The position numbers and the translations under genes were made by a program. A stretch of 64,000 nucleotides of DNA, taken from the NCBI GenBank assembly GCA_021790935.1, contig JAJYFL010000007.1, forward strand, positions 1 to 64,000, given 5' to 3'. Shown piece after piece: positions 16,937 through 24,567 of the stretch. Within the stretch, counting starts at the first letter, position 1. Every line of letters starts with the position of its first letter. The stretch is from a bacterium (GTDB lineage Bacteria > Vulcanimicrobiota > Vulcanimicrobiia > Vulcanimicrobiales > Vulcanimicrobiaceae). Below the pieces are notes generated by a model that saw nothing but the letters and a program-made list of their open reading frames with translations, was not told the DNA's origin and ran no database searches.

Positions 16937-18809
16937 TGCCGAGGTAGTCGTAGAACGGGGCGAGCGTCAACCGATGACCGGTGAAGCGCTCGATCTCCCT
17001 GCGCTGGTCGTGTACGGCGCCCGGCTCCAGGATCTCGCGCCGCAGGTGCATGCCCGTTGCCGGATCGGTCAGCCCGTCCCGTTCGAGAACGCCGAAGATC
17101 TCCTGCGCGTACAAGCGCGACCAAAGGCTGTCGTAACAAGCAACGCCATCGGAATCCATAAGCGCCTGGAACGACGCCTGTGGTTGAGTGGCCGTTGCGG
17201 TATCGACGACCGGCCCGCGCATCTGGTACTCGAGCTCCAGCCTGGCGGTGGAGAGACGCTTCGCCGTAAAGAGCGGCCGATCGACCCGGCTTCGCTCGAT
17301 CGCGGCCTCGACGAGCGCGGCAGGCGGTGAGGCACCAGTCTGCGGATCGACGCCGATCGATTCGAGGATCGCCCTCTGCGCGGCGTAGTTTTCGAAGATC
17401 TGGGCCGGTAGATTTGCCATGTCCCGGTCGGCGGCCACGGCGAGCGTCTCGTACGGCGCGGTCGAGAGCAGCGCCGCTATATTGCTCCCGGCCGCTCCGA
17501 AGAGGCGTACGAGGTCCGCATAACGCAGCAGCGACGGCTTGCCGGGAGCCGCAGGCGGCACGTCACCGAGAATCGCGGTGACCTCCGGCCGGTAGCCTCC
17601 TCCCGGAAGCTTTCGCGCCGGCAAGAGCGTGACATACCTGAAGCCCTGGTAGGAGGCTGGCAGGGCGTGCAGGTCGACGTAGGTCGTTCCAAGCAGGCGC
17701 CCGTCTGTTGCATCGCTGATCTGGTATACCGCCACCCGAGATTCCCACGCAACGGCTGCAGGCAGCCGCACAAAGTCGACGCCCAGCGTTCCGCCCAGCA
17801 GGTCGAACACGGCGGCCAGCGTGTGCCTTGCGGGAAAGTAGGCGCGAAGCGCACCCCGCGCCACGGGGTAGCGCATCGATCTCTCGATCCGGTCGTAGTA
17901 GAAAAGGTCCCACGGTTCGAGTTTGGCTGCCGGGTCTGCCGTTCGTTCGGCCTTAATCGCCGTCAGCGCCGCGAGGTCCGCACGTGCCGCCGGCATCAGC
18001 ACGGCGTCGAGCTCTCCGAGGAGTTTGAGAACGCGGCCGGGCGTCCTCGCCATGCGAGCCGCCAGGCGGTAGTCGTCCCACGTTTCGTAGCCAAGAAGAT
18101 GCGCGATGCGGTCGCGAAGCGCGATCGCGCGTTCCACGAGCTTCGCCTCGCCTGCGGCGCGCTTTTCATAGGCGAGGTAAAAGGCTCGGCGAAGGTGCTC
18201 CTGCGGTTCATGCCGCAGGAACGAGCGCGCCGCCCGGCGGTCCGCCGGCACGTCGCGCAGGACCGCAGCGTGGAGACTTCGTTCAAACTCTAGCCGAACC
18301 GCCTGGAGTTCAACTTCTCGGCGCTGCAGTTCGGCACGGCGTACGGGAGCCGCGGCGGCGCCGGCGCGCCCTGCCCGCCGCAGCCAGCGGGCTACGAGCG
18401 CGCGATGCGCAGCGTTTCGGCCGACTCCGCGGCGCCGTGCTCGGACGAGAGCTGCGTAGAGACGAGGCTTGGAGGCGAGTCCCTGCAGAAACGATGCCAC
18501 ACCATCGCGGCACGCCAACGAGGCAGCACGCACCCGGGCATCGGGCGACACCTCCCGGAGAAACCGATCGACGGCGGTGGCGTCGTGCAGATCGGCCGTA
18601 AGGTCCTCGAGCGGGAGCACGATCGAGGCATATGACGGCGCGCTTTTCGTAGCGAGAAGAAGGCTCGAACGCCTCCGCGCTCCCGAGAGCGCGTGCGTGC
18701 ACGTGCGCGCGATCTGGCCGGCGGAGCGGTGCCAGGGCAGCTGGGACGACGGGGCTCGAGTGGCGGCCAGCAGAAGCACGCAGAGGAGCGAGGGCAGGAT
18801 TCGCGTCAC
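16920..18809 (-). CDS. Secreted M3-family metallopeptidase homologue without zinc ligands (probable pseudoenzyme)
   Basis: 629 residues with an N-terminal signal peptide (ILPSLLCVLLLAAT). Mid-protein LGYETWDDYRLAARMA and WDLFYYDRIERSMRYPVARG, and the C-terminal FTGHRLTLAPFYDYLGI, resemble M3 oligopeptidases. Where active members read PSLL...LFHEFGHALH, this protein reads PSLLRYADLVRLFGAAGSNI, so HExxH is gone. Where they have the third-ligand Glu before PSQ..ENW, it reads DMANLPAQIFENY, with Asn. The open frame is intact over its whole length, so it is not a decayed gene. A peptide-binding or regulatory role is possible. I am fairly sure of the family and sure that the motif is absent. Confidence 0.75.
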   Translation of the reverse strand: MTRILPSLLCVLLLAATRAPSSQLPWHRSAGQIARTCTHALSGARRRSSLLLATKSAPSYASIVLPLEDLTADLHDATAVDRFLREVSPDARVRAASLACRDGVASFLQGLASKPRLYAALVRARRRGVGRNAAHRALVARWLRRAGRAGAAAAPVRRAELQRREVELQAVRLEFERSLHAAVLRDVPADRRAARSFLRHEPQEHLRRAFYLAYEKRAAGEAKLVERAIALRDRIAHLLGYETWDDYRLAARMARTPGRVLKLLGELDAVLMPAARADLAALTAIKAERTADPAAKLEPWDLFYYDRIERSMRYPVARGALRAYFPARHTLAAVFDLLGGTLGVDFVRLPAAVAWESRVAVYQISDATDGRLLGTTYVDLHALPASYQGFRYVTLLPARKLPGGGYRPEVTAILGDVPPAAPGKPSLLRYADLVRLFGAAGSNIAALLSTAPYETLAVAADRDMANLPAQIFENYAAQRAILESIGVDPQTGASPPAALVEAAIERSRVDRPLFTAKRLSTARLELEYQMRGPVVDTATATQPQASFQALMDSDGVACYDSLWSRLYAQEIFGVLERDGLTDPATGMHLRREILEPGAVHDQRREIERFTGHRLTLAPFYDYLGISESV

Positions 18810-18932
18810 GAAAAACCTCGACCGGGATCCGCGAGGAACGATAGGGGTCTCCGATCATTACGCGGTGATGGGGAGAGCCCCTGGAAGGTTTGGCCGCCGG
18901 TCCGGTGGCTGCGGCGCGTGCGCCGCGTATGC

Positions 18933-18938
18933 TATGAT
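18933..18938 (+). promoter_or_regulatory. -10 element of the SRP RNA gene
   Basis: TATGAT lies 6-7 nt before the predicted 5' end of the SRP RNA. No good -35 hexamer is visible. The rest of 18810-18932, upstream of the reverse-strand M3-like gene, shows no gene. Confidence 0.5.
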
Positions 18939-18943
18939 ACCTC

Positions 18944-19063
18944 GGCCACGGCGGGGGTTGGGCTTCGCGCGGCGTAATCTCGTGAACCCCGCCAGGACCG
19001 GGAGGTAGCAACGGTAAGCGAGTCCTTACGGGTGCCGCGAACCACCTATCCTCCGCCGTGGTG
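18944..19063 (+). ncRNA. ffs: Signal recognition particle RNA, small bacterial type (4.5S)
   Basis: The core CAGGACCGGGAGGTAGCAAC (about 18993-19012) matches the universal SRP RNA domain IV, with the asymmetric loop that binds Ffh and the GGTAGCAA side. It is flanked by pairing strands AACCCCGCC and GGGTGCCGCG-type sequence. The ends close with a 9-bp helix, CCACGGCGG (18946-18954) with CCGCCGTGG (19053-19061). The length of about 118 nt fits the small form without an Alu domain. The ends are set by the helix and may shift by a few bases. Confidence 0.9.
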
Positions 19064-19083
19064 CAGAATCTCTAACGATCGAT

Positions 19084-19572
19084 ATGCAGATACTCATCAT
19101 CGCCTCATGCGCCTCGTTCTCGGGCGCGCTCCTCGCCCTGCTCGTCTACCACTTGGCCGTGGTACGCCGGTCGCTTAAGGGCGTGCGCGGCAGCCTTGCC
19201 GTCATCGACGGGCTCCTCGGCGGGAAGGCCGGCACGGCCACGAACCGTCTCTCGGCGCTGGAAGATATCGCCGCGGAAGAGCGGTCCCTCTTGGCGGGTA
19301 TCCAGGCGCGGCTAACCGAACTCGAAGGCCTGGCCCGAACGGATATCTCGCGGATCGGCTTCGAGCGCTACGACGCGTTCGACGATACGGGCTCCGAGCT
19401 ATCGTATGCTTTAGCCTTGCTCAATCGCGAGGGCGACGGGGTCGTGCTGACGAGCATCTACTCTCGCACGGATTCGCGAACGTTCGGCAAAGCCGTAGAG
19501 AAATTCGAGCCGGTCGTACATGCGTCGCCGGAAGAGTTGCGCGCCATAGCCAGTGCGCGCGATCGGAGGTAA
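19084..19572 (+). CDS. DUF4446 family membrane-anchored protein
   Basis: 162 residues. One N-terminal transmembrane helix (LIIASCASFSGALLALLVYHL) is followed by a helical, probably coiled-coil segment (residues about 25-85). The DUF4446 core is IGFERYDAFDDTGSELSYALALLNREGDGVVLTSIYSRTDSRTFGKAVEKF. The function of the family is unknown. It starts 20 nt after the SRP RNA and 10 nt before the start of the M23 peptidase gene, which also has one N-terminal membrane helix and a coiled coil. Cell-envelope work together is possible (inference). Confidence 0.85.
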   Translation: MQILIIASCASFSGALLALLVYHLAVVRRSLKGVRGSLAVIDGLLGGKAGTATNRLSALEDIAAEERSLLAGIQARLTELEGLARTDISRIGFERYDAFDDTGSELSYALALLNREGDGVVLTSIYSRTDSRTFGKAVEKFEPVVHASPEELRAIASARDRR

Positions 19573-19582
19573 CGAGCATTTC

Positions 19583-20542
19583 ATGAACGTCAAACATTTC
19601 ATAAAGGAGCGGTATTTCATTAAAATCGTTCCGGCGCGCGGCGACGCGATCCATCGATTTGAAGTAACCCGCCGGCATATCATCGCCGGCGCGAGCGCCC
19701 TGCTCGTTCTCATGTGCGCCTCCGTCGGGCTCGGCGCTTGGCAGGTCGCCCAAGCGCACGCGCAGGTCGCCGCGCTGCGGTCGCTCACCGTGCGCCAGAG
19801 CTCGCAGCTACGCTCGATAGCGTCGAAGACCTCGGCGATCGGCATGCAGCTCCGGGGCGTGCAAAAGCAAGATCGGGAGATCCAGGAGCTGATCGGCGTG
19901 AAGCCCGCTAGCGCTGCGCCGAGCAGCAAGCACGTGAAGCCCGTGCGCCTAGATGGGCGCAACCCCATCGGACAGGTCACGCGAAATGTAGACAGCCTGC
20001 GGGCGAGCATGGCGCAGACGAGCGCGCTCTCCGATATGCTGCGAACCATGGCGATGCACGTCCTGAACGTCCGGCACATCTACGAACTGGCGCGCGCGAA
20101 GGCGATCGCCGCGATCCCGTCTATCGACCCGGTTGCGGGGGCCACGATCGTAGGCTGTTTCTGCTACCGTACTTACCCGGACGTGGAGTTCCACGAAGGG
20201 GTCGATCTCGCGGCGAACTACGGGGCTCCGGTGCGTGCGGCCGCCGCGGGCACGATCGTGAGTGCAGGGTGGGACGGAGGCTACGGCATCAAAGTCGATA
20301 TCGATCACGGGAACGGGTACCACACGTGGTACGCGCACCTTTCGCGCGTCGACGTACGCGTCGGCCAGCACGTCTTCAAGGGCGAGACGATCGCGCAGGT
20401 TGGATCGACCGGCTTTTCGACCGGGCCGCACGTCCACTATCAGGTGATGCTCGACGGTACCCCCGTCGATCCGACGCCGTATCTGCACGGTATCCCCGCC
20501 GGGATCCTGGCCTCGCTCGCCCCCAAGTCCAGCGGAGCCTAG
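19583..20542 (+). CDS. M23-family murein endopeptidase, membrane-anchored
   Basis: 319 residues. A transmembrane anchor (HIIAGASALLVLMCASVGLGAW, about residues 33-54) is followed by a coiled-coil linker, then an M23/LytM domain near residues 195-305. The zinc ligands are FHEGVDLAANYGAPV (H-x-x-x-D) and GPHVHYQV (H-x-H), and YHTWYAHLSR supplies another conserved His. All catalytic residues are present, so peptidoglycan peptide cleavage or division-linked activation is likely. GGAGGT lies about 12 nt upstream of ATG 19583, further than ideal. Confidence 0.9.
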   Translation: MNVKHFIKERYFIKIVPARGDAIHRFEVTRRHIIAGASALLVLMCASVGLGAWQVAQAHAQVAALRSLTVRQSSQLRSIASKTSAIGMQLRGVQKQDREIQELIGVKPASAAPSSKHVKPVRLDGRNPIGQVTRNVDSLRASMAQTSALSDMLRTMAMHVLNVRHIYELARAKAIAAIPSIDPVAGATIVGCFCYRTYPDVEFHEGVDLAANYGAPVRAAAAGTIVSAGWDGGYGIKVDIDHGNGYHTWYAHLSRVDVRVGQHVFKGETIAQVGSTGFSTGPHVHYQVMLDGTPVDPTPYLHGIPAGILASLAPKSSGA

Positions 20543-20553
20543 CGCCGGCACCC

Positions 20554-20832
20554 GTGAACTCCTTACTGTGCTCCTTCCTCAACGGTCTCCATACCGTCAT
20601 CTGGATCTACACGATCATCATGCTGATCTACGCCGTGCTCTCCTGGATCCCGGATCTTCGTGGGCGTTGGAGCGACGCGATCGGGATGCTCGTCGAGCCG
20701 GTACTGGCGCCGGTGCGGCGTATCATCCCGCCCATGATGGGTCTGGACCTCTCTTTCTTGGTCGTAATCGTGCTGCTCCAACTCGTCGACGGCGTCATCG
20801 GTCGGTACGCGTTCAACGCGTGTTATCTGTAG
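20554..20832 (+). CDS. YggT family membrane protein
   Basis: 92 residues from GTG 20554. Two hydrophobic helices (VIWIYTIIMLIYAVLSWI and LSFLVVIVLLQLVDGVI) flank the typical EPVLAPVRRIIPPMMGLDLS loop. YggT proteins are small inner-membrane proteins of uncertain function, linked in different bacteria to osmotic stress and to septum or thylakoid organisation. It lies between an M23 peptidase and lepA, 3 nt before the lepA start. Confidence 0.9.
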   Translation: MNSLLCSFLNGLHTVIWIYTIIMLIYAVLSWIPDLRGRWSDAIGMLVEPVLAPVRRIIPPMMGLDLSFLVVIVLLQLVDGVIGRYAFNACYL

Positions 20833-20835
20833 GCG

Positions 20836-22668
20836 TTGACGACCGCTAAAGCCGACTCCCTCCATCGCACGGAGGTTGCGGAACGCGTTCGCAACTTCTG
20901 TATCATCGCGCATATCGACCACGGGAAGACGACACTCTCCGACCGTCTGCTGGAACGCACGCGCTTGGCCGGCGGCCGCGATTTCGAAGACCAGGCGCTC
21001 GATGCAATGGACCTCGAACGCGAGCGCGGCATCACCATACGAATGCACCCGGTGACGATCAATTACGTCGCTCGCGACGGCCGGAGTTACCAGCTCAATC
21101 TGATCGACACGCCCGGGCACGTCGACTTCGCGTACGAAGTTTCGCGCTCGCTTGCCGCCTGCGAGGGCGCGATCCTTATTATCGACGCCGCGCAAGGCAT
21201 CGAGGCTCAGACCCTGGCCAACTACCACCTCGCGCTCGAGCACGATCTTACGATCATTCCGGTCATCAACAAGATCGATCTGCCCGCGGCCGACCCCGAG
21301 CGCGTGATGGGCGAGGTGGAGGAGCTACTCGTCATCGAAAAAAGCGACTGCATTTTGGCGAGCGCCAAGAACGGCATAGGGGTCGACGATATCCTCGAAG
21401 CGATCGTAAGCCGCATCCCTCCGCCCGCGGGACACGCCGATCGCCTGCGCGGCCTCGTCTTCAACGCGCAATTCGACGCGTACCGTGGCGTCGTCAGCTA
21501 CGTTCGCGTGGTCGACGGCCGCCTTCGGGCAGGCACGCGGTTCATGTCGATGGCGCACCAGCGCGTATATGAATGTACCGAGGTCGGCATCTTCAGTCCG
21601 CAGATGCAGGCCACCGAGCAACTCGATATGGGCAGCGTCGGCTATGCCATCGCGAATGTGAAGTCGCTCGGCGATATCGACGTCGGCGACACCATTACCG
21701 AAGCAAATCATCCCGCGCACGTACCCCTGCCGGGTTACCGCAAAGCGGTCCCCATGGTCTATTGCGGGCTCTATCCGAACGAAGGTGCGGCTTACGACGA
21801 CCTTCGCGACGCACTCGAAAAACTGAAGCTCAACGATGCGGCGCTGGTCTACGAACCGGAGAGCTCGGTGGCTCTGGGGTTTGGCTTTCGGTGCGGCTTC
21901 TTGGGTCTGCTGCACATGGAGATCGTGCAGGAGCGCTTGGAGCGCAACTACGCCCTCGACCTCATCGCCACGTCGCCTTCGGTCGTTTTCCGCGTAACCA
22001 AGACCGACGGCGACGTGCAAATCGTCGACAACCCGAGCAAACTTCCGGCCGGTAACTTGATCCGGTTGATCGAGGAGCCGTACGTCAAGGCGACGATCAT
22101 GACTCCCCCCGATTACGTCGGGTCCATTATGGAGATCACGCAGTCGCGGCGGGGCACGCTCGGCAACATGGAATATCTGCACGACGGCCGCGTGATTCTC
22201 ACTTACGAAATGCCTCTCGTCGAGGTTATCGTAGACTTCTTCGATCAGCTGAAATCGCGCACGAAAGGGTACGCCTCACTCGACTACGACATGGTCGGAT
22301 ACCGGGAAGGCGACCTCGTCAAGCTCGAGATACTCCTCAACGGCGAGCCGGTGGACGCGCTCTCCTTCATCGTAGCTCGGGAGCGTGCGGCTCATAGAGG
22401 GCGCATTCTCACGGAAAAGTTGAAGGAACTAATACCGCGCCAGATGTTCGAGGTCCCGATTCAAGCTGCGATCGGCGGAAAGATCGTGGCCCGCGAAACC
22501 GTAAGCGCCATACGTAAGAACGTACTTGCCAAATGCTACGGCGGCGACATTACCCGCAAGCGCAAACTCCTGGAGAAACAGAAGGTCGGTAAGGCGCGTA
22601 TGAAGCGGGTCGGCCGCGTCGATTTGCCGCAAGAGGCATTCATGGCCGTGTTGCGACTGGAAGATTGA
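20836..22668 (+). CDS. lepA: Elongation factor 4 (LepA), ribosome-associated GTPase
   Basis: A translational GTPase that remodels ribosomes. 610 residues from TTG 20836. The GTPase motifs are [17 protein letters not shown] (G1), RGITI (G2), [12 protein letters not shown] (G3), NKIDLP (G4) and the SAK region (G5). The unique C-terminal domain ends with [20 protein letters not shown], which contacts tRNA. The length and domain order are normal for the family. The TTG start is 3 nt after the YggT stop. Confidence 0.97.
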   Translation: MTTAKADSLHRTEVAERVRNFCIIAHIDHGKTTLSDRLLERTRLAGGRDFEDQALDAMDLERERGITIRMHPVTINYVARDGRSYQLNLIDTPGHVDFAYEVSRSLAACEGAILIIDAAQGIEAQTLANYHLALEHDLTIIPVINKIDLPAADPERVMGEVEELLVIEKSDCILASAKNGIGVDDILEAIVSRIPPPAGHADRLRGLVFNAQFDAYRGVVSYVRVVDGRLRAGTRFMSMAHQRVYECTEVGIFSPQMQATEQLDMGSVGYAIANVKSLGDIDVGDTITEANHPAHVPLPGYRKAVPMVYCGLYPNEGAAYDDLRDALEKLKLNDAALVYEPESSVALGFGFRCGFLGLLHMEIVQERLERNYALDLIATSPSVVFRVTKTDGDVQIVDNPSKLPAGNLIRLIEEPYVKATIMTPPDYVGSIMEITQSRRGTLGNMEYLHDGRVILTYEMPLVEVIVDFFDQLKSRTKGYASLDYDMVGYREGDLVKLEILLNGEPVDALSFIVARERAAHRGRILTEKLKELIPRQMFEVPIQAAIGGKIVARETVSAIRKNVLAKCYGGDITRKRKLLEKQKVGKARMKRVGRVDLPQEAFMAVLRLED

Positions 22669-22681
22669 GCGCGAGAAGATC

Positions 22682-23278
22682 GTGATAACTTTTGTAGCCA
22701 CCAAGAACCTCGGCAAGCTCGACGAGATGCAAGCGATCTTCGCGACATCGGCGTTCGAACTGCGTCCCTACGAGGCCTACGCCGAGGTGCTCGAGGGGGA
22801 GCGCAGTTACGCCGAAAACGCGGAGCTCAAAGCGGCGGCGCTACGCGCGCAGCTGCAAGCCGCAGGCATCCACGCGGCGGTGCTGGCGGACGATTCCGGG
22901 CTAGAAGTGCGGGCGCTTGGCGGGCGTCCCGGAGTGCTTTCGTCGCGCTACGCCGGCTCGGAAGCCGGCTGGCCCGCGCGGCGGGCGAGGCTGCTTGCGG
23001 AGATGGGCGAGGTGCCCTCGGCACGGCGCGGCGCGAAGTTCGTCTGCGCGATGGTGCTCTTGCTTGCCGACGGAAGCGCGTCCACGGGTTATGGGGAGGT
23101 TGCCGGAGAGATCGCCACTGCCGAGCGAGGAGAAGGCGGCTTCGGTTTCGATCCGATTTTCTATTATCCACCCGAGGGCGTGACGTTCGCCGAGCTCTCG
23201 CCGGAGCGCAAGAACGCCGTGAGCCATCGCCGGCGGGCGGCGGAAGCCCTTCTAAGGGCGCTCGCATCGCGTGTTTGA
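22682..23278 (+). CDS. rdgB: XTP/dITP pyrophosphatase (HAM1/RdgB)
   Basis: Hydrolyses non-canonical purine triphosphates (dITP, XTP), keeping them out of DNA and RNA. 198 residues from GTG 22682. FVATKNLGKLDEM is the N-terminal nucleotide site, LADDSGLEVRALGGRPGVLSSRYAG the catalytic core, GGFGFDPIF follows, and KNAVSHRRRA is C-terminal. It overlaps the next gene by 8 nt and follows lepA by 13 nt. Confidence 0.95.
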   Translation: MITFVATKNLGKLDEMQAIFATSAFELRPYEAYAEVLEGERSYAENAELKAAALRAQLQAAGIHAAVLADDSGLEVRALGGRPGVLSSRYAGSEAGWPARRARLLAEMGEVPSARRGAKFVCAMVLLLADGSASTGYGEVAGEIATAERGEGGFGFDPIFYYPPEGVTFAELSPERKNAVSHRRRAAEALLRALASRV

Positions 23279-24131
23279 CGCCCCGGTCACCCTTGCTGCG
23301 CAGGACGACGTGGCGTATTTTTCGCGCCGGCGGCGGCGCGACGAGGGCGGCCGGCAGCTCTACCGCGACCTGGCGGAGGTCGCTCCGTGCGGCGCGTGGA
23401 TCGCTAAGGAAGAGACCGGAACGCCGATAGGCATTGCTTTTCTCCATGCGTCCGAGGATGAGTCATATGTGAGCGAGATCTACGTCGAGCCCGGCTATCG
23501 CAGGCAAGGCATCGCCTGGAAGCTGTTTGCGGCGGCCTCGCGCGATGCCGACGACGTGACGAGCAGCGGGCTCCTCGGAACCGACCCGGTCGCCGCCTTG
23601 GCGTTTTTTCTGCGCCGCGGCTTCTCGCTCCAAACTCCCGTCCTGTGCGTAAGCGGCGCGATTCCGCGCGACGACGATTTGCTCGCAATTGCGGCCGGGG
23701 AGTACCGCTTTGCAACCGAACGGATCGATCCGGTGGCCGACCGTATGGCCGTGGCAGGCCTCGACCGGGAGGTGCGGGGCACAGCCAGGCCCTTGGATCA
23801 CGCCTATTTCGCCGAGCGCGCTCACGGCGTGGCCTTTCGGCTGGAGGGCGAGTTCGTCGGCTATGCATACGTCTGGCCGGATGGGGGCATCGGTCCGCTG
23901 GCGGCCGCATCGGGCGCCTACCTGGTGCAGTTCTTTGCCTACGCGCTGATCGCACTGCGGCGAACGTTGGACGCATCGTGGTGCAAGGCGCTGGTCCCCG
24001 GAACGAACCTACGGATCCTGCGCGTGGCTACGCGCGCGGGGCTGAGCGTCGAGGCCGTGCGCCTGTTCGCGAGCGACGCCGGCGCGAGCGACCTCTCGCG
24101 TTACGTCGGCTTCGACCATCTCCTGTTTTGA
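23271..24131 (+). CDS. GNAT family N-acetyltransferase with extra C-terminal domain
   Basis: 286 residues from GTG 23271. The N-terminal half is a GNAT fold with motif A as YVSEIYVEPGYRRQGIAWKLF (acetyl-CoA pyrophosphate loop R-x-x-G-I/A). The C-terminal 150 residues resemble the second, degenerate half seen in double-GNAT proteins (GVAFRLEGEFVGYAYVWPDG), without a clear CoA loop. The substrate is unknown. It overlaps rdgB by 8 nt, so it is co-transcribed with lepA-rdgB. Confidence 0.8.
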   Translation: MFDAPVTLAAQDDVAYFSRRRRRDEGGRQLYRDLAEVAPCGAWIAKEETGTPIGIAFLHASEDESYVSEIYVEPGYRRQGIAWKLFAAASRDADDVTSSGLLGTDPVAALAFFLRRGFSLQTPVLCVSGAIPRDDDLLAIAAGEYRFATERIDPVADRMAVAGLDREVRGTARPLDHAYFAERAHGVAFRLEGEFVGYAYVWPDGGIGPLAAASGAYLVQFFAYALIALRRTLDASWCKALVPGTNLRILRVATRAGLSVEAVRLFASDAGASDLSRYVGFDHLLF

Positions 24132-24141
24132 TCGGGGGTTT

Positions 24142-24156
24142 CTCCGGCGGCCGGAG
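24142..24156. terminator. Stem-loop after the lepA-rdgB-GNAT operon
   Basis: CTCCGG-CGG-CCGGAG forms a 6-bp GC stem 10 nt after the GNAT stop. No U-run follows, so intrinsic termination is uncertain. The rest of the 63-nt gap leads to tRNA-Pro. Confidence 0.35.
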
Positions 24157-24194
24157 GATTGGCGCAAACAGATGGAAATCTCAGGAGGGTGCAG

Positions 24195-24268
24195 CGGGAC
24201 GTAGCTCAGCTTGGTAGAGCGCTTGCTTTGGGAGCAAGAAGTCGCAGGTTCAAATCCTGTCGTCCCGA
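24195..24268 (+). tRNA. tRNA-Pro (anticodon TGG)
   Basis: 74 nt. The acceptor CGGGACG pairs with CGTCCCG, the anticodon stem is CTTGC/GCAAG with loop TTTGGGA, and the T loop is GTTCAAAT. No CCA is encoded. Confidence 0.97.
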
Positions 24269-24343
24269 TACGACACCGGGAACGAGGCGCTTGCGCGGGC
24301 GTGCTATTCTTGTTGGGGTACCAGCGTCGCCGGGATCGATCGT

Positions 24344-24416
<73 letters not shown>

Positions 24417-24453
24417 CGACTTCGGAATTCCCCTCGGTTCCCGCACGTACATG

Positions 24454-24530
24454 GTGACTGTAGCTCAGCTGGTTAGAGCGCTAGACTGTGACTCTAGAGG
24501 TCGCGGGTTCGACCCCCGTCAGTCACCCCA
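24454..24530 (+). tRNA. tRNA-His (anticodon GTG), CCA encoded
   Basis: The acceptor GTGACTG pairs with CAGTCAC and the anticodon stem is CTAGA/TCTAG with loop CTGTGAC. Discriminator C at 24527 is followed by CCA (24528-24530). A G at 24453 is placed to be the G-1 needed for histidyl-tRNA synthetase. Confidence 0.97.
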
Positions 24531-24567
24531 TCGTACCAACAGTAGACAGTAGAAGGAACGCCGCTGC

